The notes: generated from the letters alone by a model not told the origin. Counted from the first letter of the stretch, positions 1 to 6,160 are shown. The stretch is 6,894 bases of DNA from Oscillospiraceae bacterium (GCA_016287555.1 JAEFAK010000094.1:1-6894), one strand, 5' to 3'. Program-made: numbers and translations.

Positions 1-1
1 C

Positions 2-1093
2 GTCCTCACCTTCGCCGGGGACTGCACTCTCGCCGCAGAGCACGACTACAGGACGGCGGACTGGGGCTTCGGCTCGGTCATGGGGGATAACTATGCCTAT
101 CCCTTCGAGTACGCGTCCGAGTATATGCTCAATGACGACTTTACCATCGTCAATCTCGAATGCGCGCTGACGAATTATAACGTTCCCGCGGACAAGATGT
201 TCAGATTCCGCGGCGACCCGGAGTATACCGCCGTGCTGACGCTGGGCGGCGTGGACTGCGTCACCGTCGCCAACAACCACTCCGGAGACTACGGGCAGAC
301 CGGCCTTGACGATACGAAAAAGTTCCTCGAGGCGGCCAATATCGCCGTCGCGACCGACGGCGGCTGCTGCATGTACAAGACCTCCGGCGGCCTTATGATA
401 GGCGTATTCGGCGCGTTTTACAGATTCGACCGCATGGCCTACTGCATAGGCCTGCTGCGCGATTCCGGCGCGGATATAGTCATCGCCGCCTTCCATTTCG
501 GTGAGGAGGGCTCCTACAGGTACGACTACAATCAGGAGTCCTATGCCAAAAAGGCCATCGACTACGGCGCGGACATCGTCTTCGGCTGCCATCCTCACGT
601 CCTGCAGAAGATATCCAAATACGGAAACGGGATAATCTATTATTCCCTCGGCAATTTCGTCTTCGGCGGCAACTCAAATCCGCGCGACAAGGATACCTGC
701 ATCATCCGGCAGCACGTCGTCAAGGAAAACGGCAGATACAGGCTTGGCGAGACGGAGATCATCCCATTCTCGCTGTCCGGCGAGGATTCCCATAACGATT
801 ACAGGCCAGTGCCCCTCGAGGAGGGGAGCGAGCGCTATCAGCGCGTGCTGTCCAAGCTCGACGGCAGCTTTACCGGGCCGGATCTCTACGTCAGCTATAA
901 TCACCCCTCGCCCGAGCCCGGCGAGGATCCCGCGCCTGCTTCCGAACCGGATCCGGCGCCAGACCCTGCGCCAGACCCTGCGCCGGAGCCAGACCCCGTG
1001 CCCGCTCCCGATCCTGAGCCGGTCCCGGAGCCCGCGCCGGAGCCCGATCCCGCCCCTGCGCCGGAGCCTGCCCCCGAAGGCGGGGGAGAGTAG
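2..1093 (+). CDS. CapA family protein (PGA_cap metallophosphatase fold), 5' end outside the window
   Basis: The reading frame is open from the first base, and its first residues (VLTFAGDCTLA) are the usual N-terminal strand and GD metal motif of CapA proteins. The gene therefore starts upstream, and the ATG at 80 is internal. Numbering from the first visible codon, CapA landmarks follow in order: GD at 6-7, NLE at 51-53, ANNH at 90-93, HFGEE at 165-169, CHPH at 196-199 and SLGNF at 215-219. These match the calcineurin-like PGA_cap fold, linked in some bacteria to poly-gamma-glutamate capsule synthesis or export; in Clostridia the real substrate is usually unknown. From about residue 302 to the stop the protein is almost wholly Pro, Glu, Asp and Ala (APDP, PEPAP units), likely an extended wall-spanning or spacer tail. 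No LPXTG motif or C-terminal membrane segment follows. The signal peptide, if any, lies off the window. It heads a plus-strand cluster with an envelope theme. Family is sure; role is inferred. Confidence 0.9.
   Translation, partial: VLTFAGDCTLAAEHDYRTADWGFGSVMGDNYAYPFEYASEYMLNDDFTIVNLECALTNYNVPADKMFRFRGDPEYTAVLTLGGVDCVTVANNHSGDYGQTGLDDTKKFLEAANIAVATDGGCCMYKTSGGLMIGVFGAFYRFDRMAYCIGLLRDSGADIVIAAFHFGEEGSYRYDYNQESYAKKAIDYGADIVFGCHPHVLQKISKYGNGIIYYSLGNFVFGGNSNPRDKDTCIIRQHVVKENGRYRLGETEIIPFSLSGEDSHNDYRPVPLEEGSERYQRVLSKLDGSFTGPDLYVSYNHPSPEPGEDPAPASEPDPAPDPAPDPAPEPDPVPAPDPEPVPEPAPEPDPAPAPEPAPEGGGE
905..1078 (+). repeat. Pro-rich low-complexity repeat coding for the CapA tail
   Basis: This stretch codes for alternating Pro with Ala, Asp or Glu. 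It includes a perfect tandem pair of a 12-base unit (GCGCCAGACCCT, coding APDP) at 956-967 and 968-979, followed by diverged copies built on GAGCC/CCGGAG units. The unit is a multiple of three, so gain or loss of copies would change tail length without a frameshift. Long open frames on the minus strand here are a side effect of the GC-rich repeat. Confidence 0.8.
1071..1086 (+). other. GC-only hairpin at the end of the CapA gene
   Basis: CCCCCG (1071-1076) and CGGGGG (1081-1086) are perfect inverted copies around an AAGG loop, ending 4 bases before the stop codon. With no T-run after it, it is not a standard intrinsic terminator. It could slow 3' exonuclease decay or simply reflect the Pro/Gly codons. 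Confidence 0.35.
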
Positions 1094-1100
1094 CATATTG

Positions 1101-1119
1101 CTCCCGCTTCATGCGGGAG
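1101..1119 (+). other. Hairpin in the 37-bp gap before the methyltransferase gene
   Basis: CTCCCGC (1101-1107) and GCGGGAG (1113-1119) form a perfect 7-bp stem with a TTCAT loop. The 3' arm touches the AGGAG ribosome binding site (1120-1124) of the next gene, six bases before its ATG. No T-tract follows, so termination is unlikely. An RNA processing, stability or translation-modulating role is possible but unproven. Confidence 0.45.
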
Positions 1120-1130
1120 AGGAGAGATAG

Positions 1131-1850
1131 ATGAACATCGTCTGGAGCGAAAAAACGATACGCTGGTTTGCCGACGCATCGGCCTTTACGGGCTTCCACA
1201 GGAAGCTCGCGGCCCTGCTCAGCGAGCGGCTCCCCGGAAAAGGGACTCTCGCGGACGTCGGATGCGGCACGGGGCTCATCGATTTCGAGCTGGCCCCGCT
1301 GTATGTGCGCGTCGTATGCGTCGACATTTCCGGCGAGGCGCTGACGAGCCTGCGCTCCGCCGCCGCAGCGCGCGGGATGACGAATATCGAAACGCGCCTT
1401 GCCGACGCGGGCACGCTCTCGGGCCGCTTTGACGACGTTATCGCCGTTTTTTACGGCGATGCGGAGCTGTTCGCCGAAAAGCTGCTGCCTCTGGCGAAGG
1501 CCGGCTTTGCCGCCGTCGTACACGCTTCGCCGGAGGGAAAACTCGGCCCGGAGGATTACAGACTCAAGAAGACGGATACCGCGGCGGCAGCCGCGGAGCT
1601 GTTCAGCGGGCTCGGCATAGAATTTTCGAGGACGGACGTATCCCTTGAATACGGGCAGCCGTTCCGCACGCTCGAGGACGCGCGCGAATTCACGCGGGCT
1701 TATTCAGACTGCCCGCCGGACGCCGCCGTGGACGAGTATCTTGAGAAAAACCTCGTCGCGACCGGGGAGCGGGATTTTCCGCTCTATCTGCCGAATGAGA
1801 AGTATTTCAGCATACTTTCCGTGCTGAAGAGACCTGACGGAGGGAACTGA
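1131..1850 (+). CDS. Class I SAM-dependent methyltransferase, substrate unknown
   Basis: A 239-residue cytosolic protein with the Rossmann-type SAM fold. Motif I is clear (ADVGCGTGL, residues 41-49), the acidic residue closing strand 2 is D65 in VVCVDIS, a motif-III-like LADAG lies at 90-94, and strand 4 is FDDVIAVF (100-107). The N-terminal 40 residues, with FADASAFTGFHRKLAALL, form the usual cap helices. The C-terminal half (after about 145) has no motif that tells the acceptor, so small molecule, lipid or protein are all open. The ATG is preceded by AGGAG at 1120-1124 with a 6-base gap, which fixes the start. It lies 37 bp after the CapA-family gene and one base before the next gene, so all are probably cotranscribed. 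Methyltransferase family is secure; any link to envelope glycans rests only on neighbours. Confidence 0.85.
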   Translation: MNIVWSEKTIRWFADASAFTGFHRKLAALLSERLPGKGTLADVGCGTGLIDFELAPLYVRVVCVDISGEALTSLRSAAAARGMTNIETRLADAGTLSGRFDDVIAVFYGDAELFAEKLLPLAKAGFAAVVHASPEGKLGPEDYRLKKTDTAAAAAELFSGLGIEFSRTDVSLEYGQPFRTLEDAREFTRAYSDCPPDAAVDEYLEKNLVATGERDFPLYLPNEKYFSILSVLKRPDGGN

Positions 1851-1851
1851 G

Positions 1852-2955
1852 ATGGCAAAAAGGATAACGGCCGCGGCGCTCGCGCTGCTGCTCTGCGCCT
1901 CGCTTCTGCTTTTTGCCCTTGCGCCGAATGCGGAAGCGGTGACCTTTACTGTCGTCAACAATGAGATACTCGACCTCGCCTCCGATACGCAGCCCGCGTT
2001 CATCGACGGGAGGATATTCCTGCCGGGGTCAGTTTTCGGCCACAGCGCCCTCGGTGTCATCATGGCACAGTCGCTCCAGCAGATATTTCTGTATAAGGAC
2101 GGCAAGTCTCTGACGTTCAGCGTCGCCGACGAGACCGTCAAGGATCAGGACGGCAACTATTACAACAACATAAAGCCCGTCTATCTGAACGGGCGCATAT
2201 ACGTCCCGCTGGACTTCGTCTGCGTCTATTTCGGTTTTACGTTCAGCTATATAACCTCTTCCTCCGTCGCGCCCATAGTGCGCATCAAGTACGGCGAAGT
2301 GCTCAGCGACTCCATCTTTACCAACGCCGCGACCACCGCCATGCAGAGCCGCCTGAGCAAATACGAGGAATCCATAGCTCCGCCTTCGCCTTCGCCGACT
2401 CCGACTCCGACGCCGACTCCCATGTACTACGGGGACGTCAGCATCTTTCTCGCCGTCACGGGGCTCGATGCGGAGATAACGCCGGAGCTTCTCACGCTGC
2501 TCGAAAGCTATGAGGCCAGAGCCTGCTTTTTCATGACTGATGAGGATATGGACGCCTCGCCCGACCTCGTCAGGCGCATACTCGGGCAGGGGCATACGGT
2601 CGGCCTGCTCGCCCGCGGCGAAGACGAGGCCGCCGAATGGCGCGCCGCCTCGGCCGCCCTGCTGCGCCACGCGGTCACGCGAAGCGTGCTCGCCGCTTCA
2701 ATGGGCGGAGACGGAGCTGCCGCGGAAAAGGCCGGGCTGCGTCTTTGCTTTGCATCGGATCGCGACGTCGTCTCGGAGGAGAGCGGATACGGCGTCGTCG
2801 AGGCGACCGAGAGGATGCTCGCCGCCGACGATCGCGAGACCGTGATAATCGAGACCGACGCGGCCGCCCCGGCCGCCCTTGAGGGCGTTCTCAACCTTAT
2901 AAAGCTCGGGAGCTTTGACGTGCGCGTGATGCTCGAAACGTCGGAACTCGGCTGA
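1852..2955 (+). CDS. Secreted stalk-domain protein with a degenerate NodB-like (polysaccharide deacetylase) domain
   Basis: A 367-residue exported protein. Residues 1-29 are a signal peptide: KR at 3-4, a hydrophobic core at about 6-24, and an AEA cleavage site before V30. Residues about 30-150 carry a copper-amine-oxidase-N 'stalk' domain, with the paired patterns FIDGRIFLPGSVF (50-62) and YLNGRIYVPLDFV (111-123). A Pro/Ser/Thr linker spans 177-190. From about 195 the fold tracks NodB: VSIFLAVTGLDAEITPELL, then ARACFFMTD, then PDLVRRILGQGHTVG. The catalytic TFDDGP is TGLDAE here, the metal-binding HxxxH is LLARG, the RPPYG loop reads SMGGDG, and the terminal LxH becomes IIETD. I infer a fold without deacetylase activity, perhaps a glycan-binding or scaffold role outside the membrane. 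GGAGGG at 1839-1844 supports the ATG. The gene follows the methyltransferase by one base and precedes a sugar-nucleotide enzyme by 12. Confidence 0.8.
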   Translation: MAKRITAAALALLLCASLLLFALAPNAEAVTFTVVNNEILDLASDTQPAFIDGRIFLPGSVFGHSALGVIMAQSLQQIFLYKDGKSLTFSVADETVKDQDGNYYNNIKPVYLNGRIYVPLDFVCVYFGFTFSYITSSSVAPIVRIKYGEVLSDSIFTNAATTAMQSRLSKYEESIAPPSPSPTPTPTPTPMYYGDVSIFLAVTGLDAEITPELLTLLESYEARACFFMTDEDMDASPDLVRRILGQGHTVGLLARGEDEAAEWRAASAALLRHAVTRSVLAASMGGDGAAAEKAGLRLCFASDRDVVSEESGYGVVEATERMLAADDRETVIIETDAAAPAALEGVLNLIKLGSFDVRVMLETSELG

Positions 2956-2967
2956 GGAGGTCAAAAC

Positions 2968-3699
2968 ATGGATATCATGGCAGTAGTCCTTGCAGCAGGG
3001 AAGGGAAAAAGACTTGGCTCGGAGAAGACCGGCATCGCCAAGGTCATGCGCCGGGCAGCCGGAAGGCCTCTGCTGGCATATGTGCTCGACGCGCTTGATT
3101 TCATCGAGCCGGAAAAGACGGTCATCGTCGTCGGCTACAAGCGCGAGCAGATAATCGAGGCTTTCCCCGGGTACCGCTTCGCCGCCCAGGAGGAGCAGCT
3201 CGGGACGGGCCACGCGCTCGCCTGCGCGAGGGGCGAGATAGTCTCACCGGAGGCGGACGTGCTCGTCTGCTGCGGCGATATGCCCATGCTCCGGCGCGAG
3301 ACCTACGCGGCCCTCGCGGAGGAGCACGCAAAAAAAGAAAACGCCTGCACGGTGCTGACAGGCGTTTACGATGAAAAAATGGCGTTCGGCCGCATAATCC
3401 GCGGCGCGGACGGTGAATTTGAGAGGATAGTCGAGCAGAAGGACTGCACCCCGGAGCAGGACCTCGTGCGCGAGTATAACAGCGGGGTCTACGTTTTCAA
3501 GGCCGGACCCATGCTGGACGCCCTCGGCAAGCTCAGGAACGAGAACGCGCAGGGCGAGTACTATCTGACCGACCTTCCGGAGCTCATAAAAAAGGCGGGG
3601 CTCCGCGTCGGAGCCCTCGCCATGCCGCTCGGAGACCAGCTCCTCGGAGTCAACAACGAGGAGGATCTGGCAAAAGTGGAGGCTCTGCTCAGCCGTTAG
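2968..3699 (+). CDS. GlmU-type NTP transferase (sugar-1-phosphate uridylyltransferase), single domain
   Basis: A 243-residue protein matching the N-terminal pyrophosphorylase half of GlmU, which makes UDP-GlcNAc from UTP and GlcNAc-1-phosphate for peptidoglycan and other glycans. Seen: LAAGKGKRL (8-16), the nucleotide-binding loop; K25; QEEQLGTGHA (74-83); CGDMP with metal ligand D104; FGRIIR (140-145); EQKD (156-159); EYNSGVYVF (169-177); NAQGEYYLTD (193-202), typical of GlmU sugar binding; and GVNN (227-230), which should hold the second Mg ligand. The left-handed beta-helix acetyltransferase half of full GlmU (about 456 residues) is absent: the frame stops right after the pyrophosphorylase fold, with no remnant downstream. 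GlcNAc-1-phosphate would have to come from elsewhere, or the sugar may differ. GGAGG at 2956-2960, seven bases before the ATG, directly follows the upstream stop. The last 11 bp overlap the convergent nth gene. Confidence 0.85.
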   Translation: MDIMAVVLAAGKGKRLGSEKTGIAKVMRRAAGRPLLAYVLDALDFIEPEKTVIVVGYKREQIIEAFPGYRFAAQEEQLGTGHALACARGEIVSPEADVLVCCGDMPMLRRETYAALAEEHAKKENACTVLTGVYDEKMAFGRIIRGADGEFERIVEQKDCTPEQDLVREYNSGVYVFKAGPMLDALGKLRNENAQGEYYLTDLPELIKKAGLRVGALAMPLGDQLLGVNNEEDLAKVEALLSR

Positions 3700-4330
3700 T
3701 TCGGCTCGGGCAGAGCGGAGCGAGCACGCATCTTTCGCAGGCGGGCGACCTCGCCGTGCAGACGGCGCGCCCGTGAAGGACGAGCCTGTGGCAGAAATCG
3801 CTGCCCTCGGCCGGCTCTATGAGCTCCCTGAGTTCCATTTCGACCCCGTGCGGGTCCTTCGTATGCGCGAGGCCGAGCTTGTTCGAGATGCGTATGCAGT
3901 GCGTGTCCGCGACGATGGCGGGCCGGCCGAATATATCCCCGAGGATGAGGTTGGCCGTTTTGCGCCCGACTCCGGGCAGCGCGAGCAGCTCCTCCATCGT
4001 GCCGGGGACGGCACCTCCGTGCTTTTCCAGCAAAACGGCGGCGCAGGCCTTTATATCGCGCGCCTTTGAGCGGAAGAAGCCGCAGGAATGGATCGCGTCC
4101 TCCAGCTCGGAGAGGTCCGCCTCCGCAAGCGCCTCGAGCGTCGGCCAGCGGGCGAAGAGCCCCGGAGTGACCATGTTGACGCGCTCGTCCGTGCACTGCG
4201 CCGAGAGGCGCGTGGCGAAGAGCAGGTGCCAGTCCTTATCGTATGTAAGCGAGCAGAGCGCCTCCGGATATTCCTGCTTCAGCAGGGCGACTATCTTCGC
4301 AGCCCGGACCTTTTCGGCATTCTTTCCCAT
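3689..4330 (-). CDS. nth: Endonuclease III (DNA glycosylase/AP lyase)
   Basis: A 213-residue protein (E. coli Nth has 211) that removes oxidised pyrimidines and nicks abasic sites in base excision repair. From its ATG: LSAQCTDERVN (42-52) in the six-helix core; the helix-hairpin-helix LPGVGRKTANLIL (118-130) with catalytic lysine K124; VADTHCIRISNKLGL (140-154) with catalytic aspartate D142; and a complete 4Fe-4S cluster loop at C191, C198, C201 and C207 (spacing 6-2-5, as in the family). All key residues are present, so the enzyme should be active. The frame is open upstream to 4477, but the ATG at 4330 gives the family length, has a G-rich SD-like run (4338-4342) seven bases before it, and lies downstream of a good promoter. 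The 3' end overlaps the pyrophosphorylase gene tail to tail; rarA diverges on the other side. Confidence 0.95.
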   Translation of the reverse strand: MGKNAEKVRAAKIVALLKQEYPEALCSLTYDKDWHLLFATRLSAQCTDERVNMVTPGLFARWPTLEALAEADLSELEDAIHSCGFFRSKARDIKACAAVLLEKHGGAVPGTMEELLALPGVGRKTANLILGDIFGRPAIVADTHCIRISNKLGLAHTKDPHGVEMELRELIEPAEGSDFCHRLVLHGRAVCTARSPACERCVLAPLCPSRTNG

Positions 4331-4378
4331 GTCTTTTCCCCCATGCGGGCGGGTCGGTCCCGCCTCTGTCTTGCGCCA

Positions 4379-4408
4379 ATTATACACCTTGACCGGGCTC
4401 CCTGTCGA
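4379..4408 (-). promoter_or_regulatory. Sigma-A-type promoter for nth
   Basis: On the minus strand a perfect TATAAT (-10, 4379-4384) is preceded by TCGACA (-35, 4403-4408; one mismatch to TTGACA) with an 18-base spacer. Transcription would begin near 4372, leaving a leader of about 40 bases before the nth ATG. The same -10 reads ATTATA/TATACA on the plus strand, so it could also fire weakly toward rarA, but no good plus-strand -35 box pairs with it. Confidence 0.6.
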
Positions 4409-4412
4409 GCCC
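4395..4412. promoter_or_regulatory. Dyad overlapping the nth -35 box, possible operator
   Basis: GGGCTC (4395-4400) and GAGCCC (4407-4412) are perfect inverted arms with a 6-base centre, covering the nth -35 hexamer. A repressor site is one reading; a chance dyad in GC-rich DNA is another. It does not match the LexA box patterns I know for Bacillota (CGAAC-N4-GTTCG). Confidence 0.3.
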
Positions 4413-4415
4413 CGA

Positions 4416-4439
4416 AAAAAGCGTTGAAAAAGCGCTTTT
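4416..4439. repeat. AAAAAGCG direct repeats and a 12-bp palindrome upstream of rarA
   Basis: AAAAAGCG occurs at 4416-4423 and again at 4427-4434, 11 bp apart (about one helical turn). The second copy is part of the perfect palindrome AAAAGCGCTTTT (4428-4439). This A/T-rich patch in otherwise GC-rich DNA is the likeliest place for rarA promoter or regulator contacts. No clear -35/-10 pair for rarA could be assigned. Confidence 0.35.
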
Positions 4440-4464
4440 GAAGCACAGGAAAGGTTGACATAAT

Positions 4465-5733
4465 ATGATACGACCACTGGCGGACGAGCTCAGGCCGCAG
4501 AGCCTTGACGACGTCGTCGGACAAAAGCATATCCTCGGCGAAAACGGCATGCTCCGCCGCATAATCGAGAGCGGGAACGTGCCCAATCTCATCTTCTACG
4601 GCCCTTCCGGGACTGGGAAGAGCACCGTCGCCGGCATCATAGCGCGCGAGACGAAGCGCACCCTGCGCAAGCTCAACGCGACGACTGCCGGAGTGGCCGA
4701 CGTGAAGGCCGTCATAGGCGACGTGGACACCATGCTCGCCCCGAACGGCATCCTGCTGTACCTCGACGAGATACAGTATTTCTCGAAAAAACAGCAGCAG
4801 TCGCTGCTCGAATACATCGAAAACGGGAAGATAAGCCTCGTCGCCTCGACGACGGAAAATCCCTATTTCTACGTCTACAACGCCATCCTAAGCCGCAGCA
4901 CGGTCTTCGAATTCAAGGCCGTTTCGCCGGAGGAAACGATCCCCGCGATAGAGCGCGCCATAGGCTTTATGGAGCAGAAGCAGGGCGTCGCGGCGAAGCC
5001 GGAGGACGGCGTCGCCGAGAAGATAGCCTATGGCTGCGGCGGCGACGTGCGCAAGGCGATAAACGCCGTCGAGCTGCTGTTTTACGGCGCGCGCGCCGAT
5101 GCAGACGGAGCCCTCCGGCTGACCCTTGAGGACGCGGAGGCCGTCGCCCAGAAGAGCGCCATGCGCTACGACCGCGACGGCGACGCGCACTATGACATCA
5201 TCTCCGCGCTGCAGAAATCGATACGAGGCTCGGACCCCGATGCGGGGCTGCATTATCTGGCGCGTCTGCTTGAGGCGGGGGACCTGCTCTCGCCCTGCAG
5301 ACGGCTCCTCGTCATAGCTTCCGAGGACATCGGCCTGGCCTATCCCTCGGCCGCGGCCATAGTCAAGGCCTGCGTTGACAGCGCGCTCCAGCTCGGCCTT
5401 CCGGAGGCGAGCATCCCGCTGGCTGAGGCAGTCATCCTGCTCGCGACGGCGCCGAAATCCAACAGCGCCGCGAAGGCGATAGAGGCCGCCTCTGCGGATA
5501 TCCGCCGGGGGAAGACGGGCGATGTCCCGCGCCAGCTGCAGAACGTCCATGCCGACGGCGCCGAGGTCAAAAACGCGGCCAGATACAAATACCCGCACGA
5601 CTTCCCGAACCACTACGTCCGCCAGCAGTATCTGCCAGACGCGCTCAAGGACGCCGTGTACTACAGGTACGGCGAGAACAAGACCGAGCAGGCAGCCAAG
5701 GCCTACTGGGACCTTATCAAGGGCGATCAGTGA
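4465..5733 (+). CDS. rarA: Replication-associated recombination protein A (RarA/MgsA AAA+ ATPase)
   Basis: A 422-residue clamp-loader-like AAA+ ATPase that acts at stalled replication forks. The N-terminus PLADELRPQSLDDVVGQ (4-20) is the family signature. Walker A is GPSGTGKST (46-54), Walker B LLYLDE (97-102), sensor 1 STTEN (128-132), an SR arginine-finger pair at 143-144, and sensor 2 GGDVRKAIN (192-200). The helical RarA-specific half follows: DGDAHYDIISALQKSIRGSDPDAGLHYLARLLEAGD spans 238-273, then RRLLVIASEDIGLA (279-292) and the tetramerisation region to residue 422. Walker B continues as IQYF rather than the IHRF of E. coli, a form I recall from clostridial RarA. Length and motifs are complete. 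AGGAAAGG (4447-4454), ten bases before the ATG, is the SD. It diverges from nth and its last 7 bp overlap the convergent 119-residue gene. Confidence 0.95.
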   Translation: MIRPLADELRPQSLDDVVGQKHILGENGMLRRIIESGNVPNLIFYGPSGTGKSTVAGIIARETKRTLRKLNATTAGVADVKAVIGDVDTMLAPNGILLYLDEIQYFSKKQQQSLLEYIENGKISLVASTTENPYFYVYNAILSRSTVFEFKAVSPEETIPAIERAIGFMEQKQGVAAKPEDGVAEKIAYGCGGDVRKAINAVELLFYGARADADGALRLTLEDAEAVAQKSAMRYDRDGDAHYDIISALQKSIRGSDPDAGLHYLARLLEAGDLLSPCRRLLVIASEDIGLAYPSAAAIVKACVDSALQLGLPEASIPLAEAVILLATAPKSNSAAKAIEAASADIRRGKTGDVPRQLQNVHADGAEVKNAARYKYPHDFPNHYVRQQYLPDALKDAVYYRYGENKTEQAAKAYWDLIKGDQ

Positions 5734-6086
5734 GCGTCGTAGCCGCCGCGGTTGCGAAGGATACGCAGGGCGTCCCCGGCCTTTTCGTCGGCGACGCTGA
5801 CCTCCAGACGGACGCTTCCCCTGACGGGGAAGGGCGCCTCGGCAAATTCAACGACGGCGCGGCTGCCGAGAAAGCTCGCCGTCAGGGACTGATCGCGGTC
5901 TCCCGCGAGCATGACCGAATGCGGGAAAAACATATTCGCGCGGTATTCCGGCCTAAGCGGAGCGGCGCTCCCGGACCTTGCCTCCGGCTCGGAGGCGCGG
6001 AAGGCGATGCCCGCCCTGCGCAGCGCGCCGAGAGCGAGCTCGGCGCGGTCGGAGTCCTCAAAAGATATGCGTATACTAGTTGACAT
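5727..6086 (-). CDS. Hypothetical protein, 119 residues, convergent with rarA
   Basis: I do not recognise this protein. It is soluble-looking, with no signal peptide, membrane segment or cysteine pair. The N-terminal 28 residues (TSIRISFEDSDRAELALGAL and on) read as a strand followed by an amphipathic helix ending RRAGI. The C-terminal end (VRLEVSVADEKAGDALRIL then RNRGG) repeats the same strand-helix-glycine pattern, hinting at two alpha/beta halves of an ACT- or ferredoxin-like shape. The middle holds Pro-rich and FFPHSVML segments. The ATG at 6086 is chosen over a TTG at 6098 because GGAGG (6092-6096) sits five bases before it, and the TTG would overlap that SD. A real gene is likely given the strong SD, the intact frame and the end placed precisely against rarA (7-bp overlap). 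It diverges from the DUF951 gene. Confidence 0.7.
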   Translation of the reverse strand: MSTSIRISFEDSDRAELALGALRRAGIAFRASEPEARSGSAAPLRPEYRANMFFPHSVMLAGDRDQSLTASFLGSRAVVEFAEAPFPVRGSVRLEVSVADEKAGDALRILRNRGGYDAH

Positions 6087-6091
6087 AATTT

Positions 6092-6096
6092 CCTCC
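6092..6096 (-). promoter_or_regulatory. Ribosome binding site deciding the start of the 119-residue protein
   Basis: GGAGG on the minus strand, five bases upstream of the ATG at 6086. Its position rules out the in-frame TTG at 6098 as the main start. Confidence 0.7.
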
Positions 6097-6160
6097 AAGG
6101 GCGTTTTCTTCAGTTTGCCCCGCGAGGGAAGAAAATAAACGTGAGGGTCCTGTTGAAGCG

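Noticed and set aside
80..82. ATG as the start of the CapA-family gene
   Set aside because: The frame is open back to base 2 and the residues before this ATG carry the conserved CapA GD motif, so the start is upstream of the window.
905..1078. CRISPR-like or mobile repeat
   Set aside because: The repeats are short, in frame, without spacers, and code for a Pro-rich tail.
1101..1119. Intrinsic terminator after the CapA-family gene
   Set aside because: The stem is followed by AGGAGAGATAG rather than a T-run, and it touches the next gene's ribosome binding site.
674..1523. Long minus-strand open frames opposite the CapA tail and methyltransferase gene
   Set aside because: They are built of Arg/Gly/Ala/Ser repeats mirrored from the GC-rich Pro codons, have no family resemblance and lie opposite clear genes.
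2029..2670. 213-codon minus-strand open frame inside the stalk-domain gene
   Set aside because: It is antisense to a gene with a signal peptide and recognisable domains, and its translation (Arg/Gly-rich) matches no family.
4455..4466. TTGACA followed by TAATAT as a rarA promoter
   Set aside because: The two hexamers are adjacent with no spacer, and they run into the rarA ATG.
4331..4477. N-terminal extension of nth by 49 codons
   Set aside because: The extra residues match nothing in endonuclease III, the ATG at 4330 gives the family length, and the extension covers the promoter and the start of rarA.
4888..5613. 241-codon minus-strand open frame inside rarA
   Set aside because: It is the complement of a complete AAA+ ATPase gene; long antisense frames are expected at this GC content.
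6079..6089. GTTGACATAAT, also present at 4454-4464, as a shared regulatory element
   Set aside because: An 11-base match between two places is expected by chance several times in about 7 kb. Neither copy has correct -35/-10 spacing, and each simply adjoins or overlaps a start codon.
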